Of a stretch of 51,595 nucleotides of DNA, positions 23,386-32,769 are shown in pieces (position 1 is the first letter of the stretch; every line of letters begins with the position of its first letter). Source of the DNA: an uncultured Blautia sp. (GTDB lineage: Bacteria > Bacillota > Clostridia > Lachnospirales > Lachnospiraceae); NCBI GenBank assembly GCA_934373235.1, contig CAKROW010000015.1:1-51595 (forward strand), written 5' to 3'. Position numbers and translations under genes: made by a program. The notes below the pieces were generated by a model, which worked only from the letters and a program-made list of their open reading frames with translations, did not search any database and was not told where the DNA came from.

Positions 23386-26300
23386 TTATTTCTTTACTGT
23401 AATTGTCACCACAGACTTTTTGGTTCCTGCCTTTACTGTAATCTTCACTTTTCCTGCCTTCTTTGCGGTGATCACACCTTTGCTGCTGACTGATGCCACA
23501 GTTTTGTCTGAAGTTGTATATGTAACTTTCTGTACAGACGTAATTGGTGACAATACAGGTTTTAATGTACATTTTTTACCAGCTTTCAGCGACACCTTTG
23601 GGGGAAGGCCGGAAATGCCAGTGGTTTTTACTTCCTGTTTCTGAACCTTTACTTTGACTTCCTTTTTCTTACCGCTTCGTAATGTTATGATCACTGCTGT
23701 GTATCCTGTTTTTGCCTTTGCTGTGATCTTTCCGGATTTTGTAACTGTCACAAGTTTTGTATCTTTGGATTTCCACGATACCACAGAATCTCCTTTTGCA
23801 AGACCATTGACTTTCACTTTTGCTGTAGCCTGGTTTGTCTTTAAAACAATACTGGTTACATTCAGCCTTATGGTTGCCTCCAGCTTCCGCAACTGAACAT
23901 TGTCTTTATGTCCGCATACACTGCAGATTCTTGTTTTAGTTCCTGTTTCCAGCACTGTAGCTGCCTTTGTTATCTTATATGCACCATACTGATGTTTTCC
24001 TGTTGCAGGAACTGTTGTTGTCTTTTCCCTGTATCCGCATATACTACATTCTCTGTGCTGTGTTCCGGCCTTCCCACAGGTTGCAGCTTTATCTTTTACC
24101 ACTGTCATTTTATGGCCTGCAGCAGGAGCTCCTGTCCCCTGTTTTTTCAGGATTTCTCCACAGACGGAACATTTCTTTCCTTCTGTCAGACCCGGCTTCT
24201 CGCAGGTAGGTGCAACTGCCGGAATAACTTCTTCCCTGTGGGCAGTTTTGGCAAGGATCTCTGTTTTTATCTCTCCACATGTTTTGCAGACAGCATAAGC
24301 CTCTCCGGTTTCCGTACATGTAGGATTTTTGCTTATCTGCTGTTCCCCAAAATCATGTCCCGTTGCAGGAATCGGCTTCTGTTCCTGTAATACTTCATTA
24401 CAGATCTCACAATGGCTGCCTTCTGTTTTGCCTTCCTGCGTACATGTCGGAGCCACGCCCGGGTCAGTCACTTCCCTGTGTCCTGTTGCAGGAACCGACT
24501 GCTGTTCCACAAATATCTGGCCGCATCTGCTGCAGTGACTGCCCTCAGTTTTTCCAGGTACTGTACAGCCCGGAGCCACAGCCGGATCAACAACCTTGTT
24601 ATGACCTGTTGCAGGGAGAACCTGATTTTCCGCTTTTAATGCACCACAGATGGAACAGAAAACTTTTCCGCTTTTTCCCTCAGTGGTACAGCCAGGTGCC
24701 ATTCCATCTGCCGTTGTCTCCGTGTGGATAGAATTGCTGTTATGATATCCTGTCAGACGCAGATCCTTCATATCAAGCTGGCAGCCGTTTTCACGCGGCA
24801 GACTTCCAAGTATCTGGATATCCAGACACTGCAGCGCATCATATAAAACAGAATTTGCGATACTTTCCGCTTCTTCATCACTAACATTAAGGTTAATATA
24901 ATCATCCCTGCTCAGATCCCATTTATAGTGATAGGCTTTCGGATCTGATGTAAATTCTTTTACGGAATCTATCTCAGGTTTCCCATGAATTCCTTTCTCC
25001 TTCTGGCTGTTCTTTTCAGTTATCAATATCCATATCTGATTTTTTCTTTCCGGGTCTCTGTCGATATGAAATGTAACTTTTGCCGTTATATCATTTTTGC
25101 AATTTTCTGTATAGACGTATTCGACTCTTTCAGTTTCCAAATCAGTCTGGCTGTACTTAAGTGTACCCTTTTTTGATTCCGGTCCGTAAGATATATACCA
25201 GCCTTTTTCTTTTTTCAACTCCTCACACAGTTCATCGTAAGCCATGATTATATGCTCTTTTTCGCTGTCCTCCCCATCCCACAAAAACTCATACATTCCT
25301 CTTGACTGACAGGTATATCCTCTCTTCAGCATAGCCGGGAGGATCGGTGCATTATCATAAACTTTGAATATCGTCTTTTCCCCATAAGCAGCAGAATTTA
25401 TATCTTTCATCGAAACAGGCAGATCAATGATGATATCCTCCCTGCAACCGTCAAAGGCTCCATGTTGGATATACAGCAGGCCTTCCGGCAGCTCAACTTC
25501 CTGATATCCGGGCGGACAGCTTACCACACTTTTCCCGGTTATATCACAGAGAATTCCATTCACTGAAATATAAAGAGGATTATCCTGATCCACTGTGATG
25601 GAGGTCAGCATATCACAGCCGGCAAATGCAGTTGTGGAAAACTCCGTCAGCTCTGCCGGAAGCTCTATTGTTTTCAGTTCCATTCCGTCAAAAGCCCTGC
25701 TCTCAATAGATGTCACTCCACTTGGCAGAATCAGCTCTGTGATATTTTTACATTCTTTAAAAGCCTGAGTTCCTATCTGTTTTGTCCTTCTCGGGACAGT
25801 ATAACTTCCTGATTTTCCTCCGGGGCAAATCACCAGTTTTGTGCCGTTTTTATCATAGAGAAGCCCGCCTGGCGCTGAAAAATACCCGTTTCTGTCTTCA
25901 ACTGCAAATTCATCCAGCTCACCACAGCCACTGAATGGATTTCCCTCCAGTTCTGTCACAGTTGCCGGAATGGTGATTTTTTTAAAGGGGTTTCCCCTGA
26001 ATGCACAGTCTCCAAGCTTCGTTACAGAGGAAGGGAACTGTATTTCCGTCAGGCCGCAGCCCTCAAAGGTTCCCTCTTTTATTTCTGTGACATTTTCCGG
26101 CAGAACAAAGCTTTTCAGATTATGACAATTCCGGAAAGCATATCGTCCAAGGCTGTCTACTGCTCCTATAAACTTTATGCTCTCAAGGGATACGCATCCG
26201 CTGAACATTCCATCTGGAACTGCAGTCATCTGAACAGGCAGACTTATCTCCTTTAATGCAGTACAGTTCCGGAACGTATATTCCCCTGCAGATGCAGCCG

Positions 26301-28596
26301 GAACACCGACATCAATATCTTCCAGCCCTTCCAGCCCATCAAAAGCGTAGCTTCCAAGATGAGTGATCTGACCTTTCATCTCACAGTGACGCACATTCAG
26401 TTCTGACCAGGGTGCTTTATTTTCTGCTGTGTAATCATTCATTGCACCGGTTCCGGTAATGGAAAGCTCTTCCCCCACAAGCAGCCACTCCATATCAGTT
26501 CCACAGATCCCCCAGTATCCCATGGATTCAAAGGGAATTCCTTTTTCCTGTGCATGTTTCGCCAGAGCACTTCCTGTATATCCGTAAATAGTCAATGCAC
26601 CGCATTTACGGAAACTGGTGCTTTTTACAGATGTGATCTTCTCATATCCGGTTAGTTTTCCAAGAGATGTACAGCCTTCAAATGCGTTGTCCCCAATAGC
26701 TGTCACACTTTTGGGAAGTTCTGTCTCTTTCAGCGCCGAACAGCCGTAAAAAGCATAGCTGTTGATCGTTGTGATCTCTTCATTAAAGCTGACTGCCATA
26801 AGAGAACTGCACTCCTCAAATGCAGAGGAACCAACCGACGTAACGCCTGATCCAAATTCACAGTATATGATCGGCTTTCCTCTCCAGGGTGCCGGATTGT
26901 CCACATCGTAATCATACATTGCACCGGTTCCGGTAATAAACAGTGCTTTGGAATCATACAGACTCCATTCCAGATCATTTCCGCACTTTCCGCTCTCTTC
27001 CGGCTCTCCGGAAATCCTGCCACATTCATCACAGAGACAGAGCTTACTTCCATCCGGAAGCTCTTTATTTGTTTTTCCGGAATAGACATGGGCATCCGGA
27101 TTTCTTGTTCCTGCTGCAGTCCTTGTGTCCTTAAGGCCACATCCGCAGATACATTCCGCAGTCTCAGTTCCGTCACTGCTGCAGGTCGCATCCTGATTAT
27201 AAACATAATTTCCCAGCACCCATTTGGTATAGGATATCCATTTTCCGGTTCCAAAAGCTGCGTCTTTAAAATTGCTGCCGGTCCAGTAGTTATATGCTGG
27301 ATAATAATATTTGCCTCCATTTACAGCAGCAAATGCATTCGTTCCAAGCTTCGGACATTTTCCCCTGAAAAAGATCACACTTAAAGGACTGTCTTTAAAG
27401 GCATTGGCTTTGATCTCTGTTACCGTGGAAGGAATTGTAATTTTCGTCAGAGAGGTACAGCCTGCAAACGCATTTGCTTCGATGTTCTTCAGACCTTCGG
27501 ATAATTTTACGTTACCAAGCGCAGTACATCCGTTAAATGCACTCTGCCCCATGAACGTTACCTGTGAAAAATCTGCATTTAACAGATTTTTGCATCCGGA
27601 AAAAGCATTTGCGCAGATTGTTTTCATCTGGGGCATTTTCACACTTTCCAGCGCAAAGCAATCCTGAAATGCGTTTATTCCAATATAATCTGCCACAGGC
27701 ATTTCTATACTTTTTAACTTATAGCAGTTAACAAATGCATTACTTCCTATTTCTTCCACCTGAGGCATTTCCACACTTTTCAAACTGGTTTTATAAAAAG
27801 CATAATCTCCTATCTTCTTTACCCCGGGCATTTTTGCACTCTCTATGTCTATACGCATAGAAAATGCATCTTGTCCAATACCTGTGACTCCGCCTTCGCA
27901 ATTTATGTATTTAAAATCACAATATTTCCAGGGAGGCTCATTAACCGCATTATAATCATACATATCTCCGGTTCCACAGATATTCAGAGTATCTGTGCTG
28001 TCTATTGTCCAGGTAAGATTCTCGCCGCATGTACCACTTGCAACAACGGAAGCATCCGCAGTTTCATCTGAAAACAGCTCAATTTCCTGATTCTCGTCTT
28101 GATTGCCTTTTTCTGTTTTGTCATCATCCCCACTGTCCAGAGTTATGTCCTGAGCTTCTAAAGCCCCGGAAACAACTTCCTCTGTGTCCGACCATATTTT
28201 TTCTTCTTCGGATATCTCATTCTGATCTATGCTCTGGCTTCCATCATCAGGCTCCTGCTGCTCTGTCTCTTCTGACTGATCATTTGCGGGCTGATCTGTC
28301 TGGTTATTTTCATCTTCTGAAAACGAAGAAGAGTTCTGACTGTCAGATTCAGGCTGCTCATTCTCATTATCCTCTGTTTCTGCTGTCCGGACGTCTGTCG
28401 GCTGCTGAGTTTCTTCTGTCTGTCCGTCCTGCTGCTCTCCTCCTGACTGATTTTCTTCTGACTGATTTTCTTCTCCAAAATCCTGTATTTCTGCTTCGGA
28501 AGTAAATTCTTCACCATACGCCATCATCGGCTGTCCTGCCATGGCTATGGCAAGCAGAACTGCCAAGCCTTTTTTCATTCTCATCCATTTCGCCAT
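23386..28596 (-). CDS. BspA-family leucine-rich repeat surface protein with Cys-pair repeats and Ig-like domains
   Basis: The start is ATG 28594-28596 (MAKWMRMKKGLAVLLAIAMA), preceded by GGGGGA; 1736 residues. Order: signal peptide (about 1-29); acidic, Gln/Glu/Ser-rich linker (30-185); three LRR_5 clusters, each opened by a cap of the form CGxxLxWxxxxxxxLxIxGxGxMxDY near 188, 537 and 695, running to about 1140; a spacer; six to seven repeats of 35-48 residues with CxxC pairs and an ATGH ending (about 1295-1565); and two Big_2-like domains (about 1565-1736, with KTNQATAKVKV and ITAKKAGKVKITVKAG). No LPxTG or C-terminal membrane helix, so anchoring is unclear. BspA-type proteins bind host matrix or mediate adhesion. 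Divergent from the MBL gene. Confidence 0.92.
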   Translation of the reverse strand: MAKWMRMKKGLAVLLAIAMAGQPMMAYGEEFTSEAEIQDFGEENQSEENQSGGEQQDGQTEETQQPTDVRTAETEDNENEQPESDSQNSSSFSEDENNQTDQPANDQSEETEQQEPDDGSQSIDQNEISEEEKIWSDTEEVVSGALEAQDITLDSGDDDKTEKGNQDENQEIELFSDETADASVVASGTCGENLTWTIDSTDTLNICGTGDMYDYNAVNEPPWKYCDFKYINCEGGVTGIGQDAFSMRIDIESAKMPGVKKIGDYAFYKTSLKSVEMPQVEEIGSNAFVNCYKLKSIEMPVADYIGINAFQDCFALESVKMPQMKTICANAFSGCKNLLNADFSQVTFMGQSAFNGCTALGNVKLSEGLKNIEANAFAGCTSLTKITIPSTVTEIKANAFKDSPLSVIFFRGKCPKLGTNAFAAVNGGKYYYPAYNYWTGSNFKDAAFGTGKWISYTKWVLGNYVYNQDATCSSDGTETAECICGCGLKDTRTAAGTRNPDAHVYSGKTNKELPDGSKLCLCDECGRISGEPEESGKCGNDLEWSLYDSKALFITGTGAMYDYDVDNPAPWRGKPIIYCEFGSGVTSVGSSAFEECSSLMAVSFNEEITTINSYAFYGCSALKETELPKSVTAIGDNAFEGCTSLGKLTGYEKITSVKSTSFRKCGALTIYGYTGSALAKHAQEKGIPFESMGYWGICGTDMEWLLVGEELSITGTGAMNDYTAENKAPWSELNVRHCEMKGQITHLGSYAFDGLEGLEDIDVGVPAASAGEYTFRNCTALKEISLPVQMTAVPDGMFSGCVSLESIKFIGAVDSLGRYAFRNCHNLKSFVLPENVTEIKEGTFEGCGLTEIQFPSSVTKLGDCAFRGNPFKKITIPATVTELEGNPFSGCGELDEFAVEDRNGYFSAPGGLLYDKNGTKLVICPGGKSGSYTVPRRTKQIGTQAFKECKNITELILPSGVTSIESRAFDGMELKTIELPAELTEFSTTAFAGCDMLTSITVDQDNPLYISVNGILCDITGKSVVSCPPGYQEVELPEGLLYIQHGAFDGCREDIIIDLPVSMKDINSAAYGEKTIFKVYDNAPILPAMLKRGYTCQSRGMYEFLWDGEDSEKEHIIMAYDELCEELKKEKGWYISYGPESKKGTLKYSQTDLETERVEYVYTENCKNDITAKVTFHIDRDPERKNQIWILITEKNSQKEKGIHGKPEIDSVKEFTSDPKAYHYKWDLSRDDYINLNVSDEEAESIANSVLYDALQCLDIQILGSLPRENGCQLDMKDLRLTGYHNSNSIHTETTADGMAPGCTTEGKSGKVFCSICGALKAENQVLPATGHNKVVDPAVAPGCTVPGKTEGSHCSRCGQIFVEQQSVPATGHREVTDPGVAPTCTQEGKTEGSHCEICNEVLQEQKPIPATGHDFGEQQISKNPTCTETGEAYAVCKTCGEIKTEILAKTAHREEVIPAVAPTCEKPGLTEGKKCSVCGEILKKQGTGAPAAGHKMTVVKDKAATCGKAGTQHRECSICGYREKTTTVPATGKHQYGAYKITKAATVLETGTKTRICSVCGHKDNVQLRKLEATIRLNVTSIVLKTNQATAKVKVNGLAKGDSVVSWKSKDTKLVTVTKSGKITAKAKTGYTAVIITLRSGKKKEVKVKVQKQEVKTTGISGLPPKVSLKAGKKCTLKPVLSPITSVQKVTYTTSDKTVASVSSKGVITAKKAGKVKITVKAGTKKSVVTITVKK

Positions 28597-28802
28597 AAAT
28601 ATTCCCCCATATTCTTTATCCTGCAATGGTATAATCGCTCCTCATTTATTTATCTTACATAAATTATACCCCTCTTAGGACAAATATGCACCGTATTGTT
28701 TTTAATCTGCCGACTTTCAGCATTTCCAACAATTCTTTTTTATCTAGTTTGTGACTTTACTATTATGCCCAAAGCACTCTCTTCTCTGCTTCCTGATCTT
28801 TC

Positions 28803-28831
28803 TTGTATTCCATCTGTTTTTATTCTATACT
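28803..28831 (+). promoter_or_regulatory. Promoter of the secreted MBL-fold gene
   Basis: TTGTAT (28803-28808), 17 bp, TATACT (28826-28831), about 40 bp upstream of ATG 28871. For the divergent BspA-type gene only a minus-strand TATAAT near 28661-28666 is visible, without a good -35. Confidence 0.65.
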
Positions 28832-28870
28832 AAAAAAAGAAATTATATTTTAAATAAGGAGATGATTCTT

Positions 28871-30037
28871 ATGGATCACAAAATTTCCCTGCGACAGAAA
28901 ATGCAGGCATTTCTTCTCACATTACTGCTTGTTGCGGCTACCATATCCGGTATCCCTCCAGTCCAGGTTTCTGCTGCAGAGGCTTCTTCCGCAGAAACCA
29001 CCATGGCTGTACATTTCCTCGATGTTGGTCAGGGGCTTTCCATTCTTGTACAGTCAAAAGGACAGAATCTTCTGTATGACGGTGGTGACCGCAGTCATTC
29101 AAGCTTCGTAGTTTCCTATCTTCAGGATCAGAATATTACTTCTGTTGATTATCTGATCTCTTCTCATTACGACGAGGACCACGTTGCGGGACTGGTAGGA
29201 TGCTTAAGTTCTTTTCAGGTACAGAATGTGATCGGAGCGGATTATTATCAGGATACCAAAATCTATCAGTCTTTCGAAGATCAGGTAGCTGCACAGGGAC
29301 TTTCTGTCCAGCATCCGGCAGTTGGTACTGAGTATCCTTTTGGAAGCGGAAAATTTACCATTCTTTCTCCTTCCACCATCAGTTCCAATGACAATGACAA
29401 TTCTGTTGCCATTAAACTTGAGAACGGAAATAACAGCTTTATCTTTACAGGAGATGCAGAGTCTGCCGGAGAAGAAGCCATCTGTAACTCCGGGATCGAT
29501 CTTTCCTGTGATGTGATCGTTCCAGGACATCATGGATCTGCCACCGCAACCACCTGGGATTTTCTCCAGAAAACCGTTCCTGAATATGCTATTATCAGTT
29601 GCGGCGCAGGAAACTCCTACGGACATCCTCATAAAGATACTATGGATAAGCTGTCTGATATGGGGATCCAGGTTTTCCGTACAGATAAACAGGGAACTGT
29701 CATCGCCGTCAGCGACGGAAACAGCATCCGGTGGAACCAGAATCCATGCAACGATTACTCTGCCGGGGACGAATCCGATACAGGCACCCAGCCCTCCTCC
29801 GCTTATACCAGCCAGGATAGTTCCTCCTACGGAGCTGACACTCAGGCAGCGGACACCCAGGTACAGGATGCAGCTCCCGCCACACAGGATACCGGTGATA
29901 TGGTGTGGATCTCCGCTACCGGAAGCAAATATCACCGCATTCCAAACTGCGGAAATATGAATCCGGATAATGCCACGGAAATGACCCGTTCCCAGGCAGA
30001 AGCTGCCGGGTATGGGGCTTGTAAGAAGTGTTATTAA
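28871..30037 (+). CDS. Secreted ComEC/Rec2-like metallo-beta-lactamase-fold protein with Ada-like C-terminal domain
   Basis: The start is ATG 28871, with AAGGAG 9 nt upstream; 388 residues. Residues 1-36 are a Sec signal peptide (FLLTLLLVAATISGIPP, then VSAAEA) without a lipobox. An MBL domain (about 45-285) shows HFLDVGQGLSILVQS, LLYDGGD, SSHYDEDHVAGL (HxxxDH metal motif), FIFTGDAE and PGHHGSAT, as in the hydrolase domain of competence protein ComEC. A Ser/Thr/Gln/Asp-rich linker follows, and the end (KYHRIPNCGNM ... GYGACKKC) resembles an Ada-type metal-binding module. It lacks the ComEC channel. Probable role: extracellular phosphodiesterase or nuclease; substrate unknown. A terminator follows. 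Confidence 0.9.
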   Translation: MDHKISLRQKMQAFLLTLLLVAATISGIPPVQVSAAEASSAETTMAVHFLDVGQGLSILVQSKGQNLLYDGGDRSHSSFVVSYLQDQNITSVDYLISSHYDEDHVAGLVGCLSSFQVQNVIGADYYQDTKIYQSFEDQVAAQGLSVQHPAVGTEYPFGSGKFTILSPSTISSNDNDNSVAIKLENGNNSFIFTGDAESAGEEAICNSGIDLSCDVIVPGHHGSATATTWDFLQKTVPEYAIISCGAGNSYGHPHKDTMDKLSDMGIQVFRTDKQGTVIAVSDGNSIRWNQNPCNDYSAGDESDTGTQPSSAYTSQDSSSYGADTQAADTQVQDAAPATQDTGDMVWISATGSKYHRIPNCGNMNPDNATEMTRSQAEAAGYGACKKCY

Positions 30038-30045
30038 ATAACAGC

Positions 30046-30096
30046 AAGGCACTGTCTCCTCATCTGATCAAAGATGGATTGGCAGTGCCTTTTATT
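30046..30096 (+). terminator. Terminator after the secreted MBL-fold gene
   Basis: AAGGCACTG (30046-30054) pairs with CAGTGCCTT (30083-30091), with an inner CATCT/AGATG stem, followed by TTATTTTAT. Confidence 0.8.
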
Positions 30097-30136
30097 TTAT
30101 GTATTTTATGATATCTTTTCTTATGTATCACTTAAG

Positions 30137-30517
30137 TCATATCCGGATAGATCTTTCCGGTATGATCTCTCTTATCTGCAGTAATGTCACAATCGTATCC
30201 AAAGTATCTTGCATCTGTTTGAAATCGAAATTAATCATCCGATCAAATTTCTTCTCAAGCAGCCGCTGACGCTCTGTCAGTATATCCAGACGATTCTTTA
30301 TCGACGACAGTTCTTCATCGATTCTGTCAAGACGTGCATCAACTTTATCCAAACGTGCATCGATTCCGTCAAGACGTGCATCAACTTTATCCAAACGTGT
30401 GTCGATTCCGTCAAGACGTGCATCAACTTTATCCAAACGTGTGTCTATCCCATCAAGGCGCCCAAATATCTGTCGCTGACCTTCTACGAGCATTTCCAGC
30501 ATTTCCCTGTCTGTCAT
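30137..30517 (-). CDS. Coiled-coil protein with 14-residue tandem repeats
   Basis: A 126-residue protein, not assigned to a functional family. After MTDREMLEMLVEGQRQIFG come tandem copies of RLDGIDTRLDKVDA (14 residues, two heptads), then an RLDRIDEELSSIKNRLDIL segment. The heptad spacing predicts a long parallel coiled coil. There is no signal peptide or membrane segment. The C-terminal third (QMQDTLDTIVTLLQIREIIP) is less regular. ATG 30515-30517 has GGGAGGAGAGG upstream. It lies downstream of ppk but has its own promoter with a palindrome at the start site, so it is probably regulated separately. The number of repeats could vary between strains. Confidence 0.8.
   Translation of the reverse strand: MTDREMLEMLVEGQRQIFGRLDGIDTRLDKVDARLDGIDTRLDKVDARLDGIDARLDKVDARLDRIDEELSSIKNRLDILTERQRLLEKKFDRMINFDFKQMQDTLDTIVTLLQIREIIPERSIRI
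30317..30455. repeat. 42-bp tandem repeat inside the coiled-coil gene
   Basis: A 42-bp unit containing GTCAAGACGTGCATCAACTT begins near 30326, 30368 and 30410, nearly identical each time, with a diverged partial copy at each end. It encodes the 14-residue repeat. Copies are directly adjacent, with no unique spacers. Confidence 0.85.
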
Positions 30518-30539
30518 ACAAATCTATCCTCTCCTCCCT

Positions 30540-30553
30540 TGTGATATATCACA
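30540..30553. promoter_or_regulatory. 14-bp perfect palindrome at the coiled-coil gene start site (putative operator)
   Basis: TGTGATATATCACA is a perfect palindrome directly after the -10 box, where transcription should start. Half-sites TGTGA/TCACA recall Crp/Fnr-family operators, though the spacing is 4 rather than 6. Position suggests repression. No regulator gene is nearby. Confidence 0.55.
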
Positions 30554-30581
30554 TCATAGCACAGTACGGGCTGATATTCAA
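30553..30581 (-). promoter_or_regulatory. Promoter of the coiled-coil gene
   Basis: On the minus strand TTGAAT (30576-30581), 17 bp, TATGAT (30553-30558). It lies between ppk and the coiled-coil gene. Confidence 0.7.
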
Positions 30582-30604
30582 GCACATTCTGTTCCCAGAT
30601 ATTT

Positions 30605-32755
30605 TTATTCCTCCGGATCTTCTGCCGGTTCTGCCGGGATGAACACTCTTGTTTTTTCTTTTTTCTCCTTCTTTCCTTCTGCTGCCTTCTCTGTGGCTTC
30701 ACGGCAGAATTCCATCTGAGAATTAACAAGAACCTTTCCTCTTTTATCCTGTTTTGCATAGGTTCCGTCAGGCTGGAGAATATGGGCTTTTACATTATCC
30801 CTGAATTCAAGATCCAGCACATGCATGATCTCTGCTTTAATAGCTTCATCCTCAACCGGGAACACGATTTCCACACGACGGTCCAGGTTACGCGGCATCC
30901 AGTCCGCACTGCCCATGTAAATCTCCTCGCTCCCCCCGTTGTGGAAATAAAAGATACGGCTGTGTTCCAGAAAATTACCTACTATGGAACGCACATGGAT
31001 ATTTTCACTGATGCCCGGAATTCCCACTTTCAGGCAGCAGATACCACGCACCAGAAGCTCAATCTTTACTCCACAGGAAGATGCATAATACAACGCGGAC
31101 ATGATCACAGGATCACACAGGGAATTCATCTTTGCAACAATACGGGTCTCTTCCCCGTTCTTTGCATATTCTGCTTCTCTTTCGATCATTTTTACAAAAC
31201 GATCCTTCATCCAGATCGGTGCAACGATCAGTTTATTCCAGCGCTTTGGTTCAGAATAACCGGAAAGCATATTGAACACAGCGGTAGCATCCTCTCCAAA
31301 TCTCTCATCACAGGTAAAAATACCACAGTCTGTATAAAGTTTGGCAGTGGAATCATTATAGTTACCGGTAGCAAGATGAACATATCTGCGGATCCCGTTT
31401 TCTTCTCTGCGCACAACAAGAGTGATCTTACTGTGGGTCTTAAGACCTACCAGACCATAAATAACATGGCAGCCTGCTTTTTCCAGCATCTTCGCCCACA
31501 CAATATTGTTCTCCTCATCAAAGCGCGCCTTCAGTTCCACAAGAACAGAAACCTGTTTTCCATTCTCCGCAGCCTGTGCCAGGGCAGCAATGATCGGTGA
31601 ATTACCGCTGACACGATAAAGTGTCTGCTTGATGGCCAGGACATCCGGATCTTTTGCAGCCTGGCGAACAAAATTCACCACCGGATCAAAACTCATATAT
31701 GGGTGATGGAGAAATACATCCCCCTCCCGGATCACATGGAAAATATCCTTGTCATTCTGAAATGCAGGCACAGGCGCAGGTGTGTATTTTGGCTCCTTGA
31801 AATGATCGTAGCCATCAATTCCATACACTTTCATCAGCATGGTAAGATCCAACGGTCCGCCGATATAGAAGATATCATTTTCTCTGATCTCAAACTCCTC
31901 TTTGAGAATGTCAAGAAGTCTTTTATCCATCTTCTCTTCCACTTCAAGACGTATCACCTCACCCCACTGACGTTTTTTCAACTGCTTCTGGATCTCAACA
32001 AGAAGATCCTCCGCCTCATCTTCATCAATGGAAAGATCTGCATTACGCATGATCCTGTATGGATGAGCACATACCACATCGTAGCTTAAGAACAGTTTGT
32101 CAATATTTCTCTCAATGATCTGTTCAAGAAGGATAACTGTGGTCTTCTCTTTCTTTTCAGATGGAATAATGATCACCCTTGGAAGCACAGATGGAACCTG
32201 GACTGTTGCAAAATCCAGTTCTTCTCTGCCTTTTTTGTTCTTCTTGGAGATCAGCGCCCCAATATTCAGGGTCTTGTTCCGGATCAGGGGGAACGGTCTG
32301 GATGAATCCATAGCCATCGGCGTGAGAACCGGATATACATTGTCCTCAAAATATTTATCCACAAAAGCCTTCTGTTTTTCAGAAAGTTCCTCATGTTCAA
32401 AGATCACATGAAGACCTGCCTTTTCCAGGGCAGGCACAAGGGAACGGTTCAGTGTATTATACTGTACATGAACCAGCTCATGAGTCTGCCTGCTGATCTC
32501 CTTCAACTGTTCCCTGGCAGTCATCCCCGAAATGTCTGTTTTTTTGTAGCCTGCATGAACCTGATCCTTCAGGGAAGCCACACGCACCATATAAAATTCA
32601 TCCAGATTGGAAGATGTGATACTTAAGAACTTCAGCCTTTCAAACAGAGGCAGATTTTTGTCCCTTGCCTCACTTAACACACGCTCATCAAACTTGATCC
32701 AGCTCAATTCACGGTTTACGAAATATTCCGGTTTTTCAAATTCCTTCAGGTTCAT
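30605..32755 (-). CDS. ppk1: Polyphosphate kinase 1
   Basis: A 716-residue enzyme that polymerises the terminal phosphate of ATP into inorganic polyphosphate. It shows the N-terminal helical domain (YFVNRELSWIKFDERVL), TPMAMDSSRPFPLIRNKTLN, then the two phospholipase D-like catalytic domains, with RRYVHLATGNYNDSTAKLY and NFLEHSRIFYFHNGG (phospho-His region). A Lys-rich, charged tail follows. GGGAGGG lies upstream of the ATG. It follows ppx by 14 bp, so synthesis and breakdown of polyphosphate are encoded together. Confidence 0.96.
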   Translation of the reverse strand: MNLKEFEKPEYFVNRELSWIKFDERVLSEARDKNLPLFERLKFLSITSSNLDEFYMVRVASLKDQVHAGYKKTDISGMTAREQLKEISRQTHELVHVQYNTLNRSLVPALEKAGLHVIFEHEELSEKQKAFVDKYFEDNVYPVLTPMAMDSSRPFPLIRNKTLNIGALISKKNKKGREELDFATVQVPSVLPRVIIIPSEKKEKTTVILLEQIIERNIDKLFLSYDVVCAHPYRIMRNADLSIDEDEAEDLLVEIQKQLKKRQWGEVIRLEVEEKMDKRLLDILKEEFEIRENDIFYIGGPLDLTMLMKVYGIDGYDHFKEPKYTPAPVPAFQNDKDIFHVIREGDVFLHHPYMSFDPVVNFVRQAAKDPDVLAIKQTLYRVSGNSPIIAALAQAAENGKQVSVLVELKARFDEENNIVWAKMLEKAGCHVIYGLVGLKTHSKITLVVRREENGIRRYVHLATGNYNDSTAKLYTDCGIFTCDERFGEDATAVFNMLSGYSEPKRWNKLIVAPIWMKDRFVKMIEREAEYAKNGEETRIVAKMNSLCDPVIMSALYYASSCGVKIELLVRGICCLKVGIPGISENIHVRSIVGNFLEHSRIFYFHNGGSEEIYMGSADWMPRNLDRRVEIVFPVEDEAIKAEIMHVLDLEFRDNVKAHILQPDGTYAKQDKRGKVLVNSQMEFCREATEKAAEGKKEKKEKTRVFIPAEPAEDPEE

Positions 32756-32769
32756 AGTCTGTGCCCTCC

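Noticed and set aside
26730..27320. A 196-codon minus-strand frame inside the LRR gene
   Set aside because: It lies in another frame of the same strand within a gene with continuous repeat structure and shows no family pattern.
30317..30455. A short tandem repeat that might be taken for a CRISPR array
   Set aside because: Units of 42 bp are contiguous without unique spacers and encode a 14-residue protein repeat in frame.
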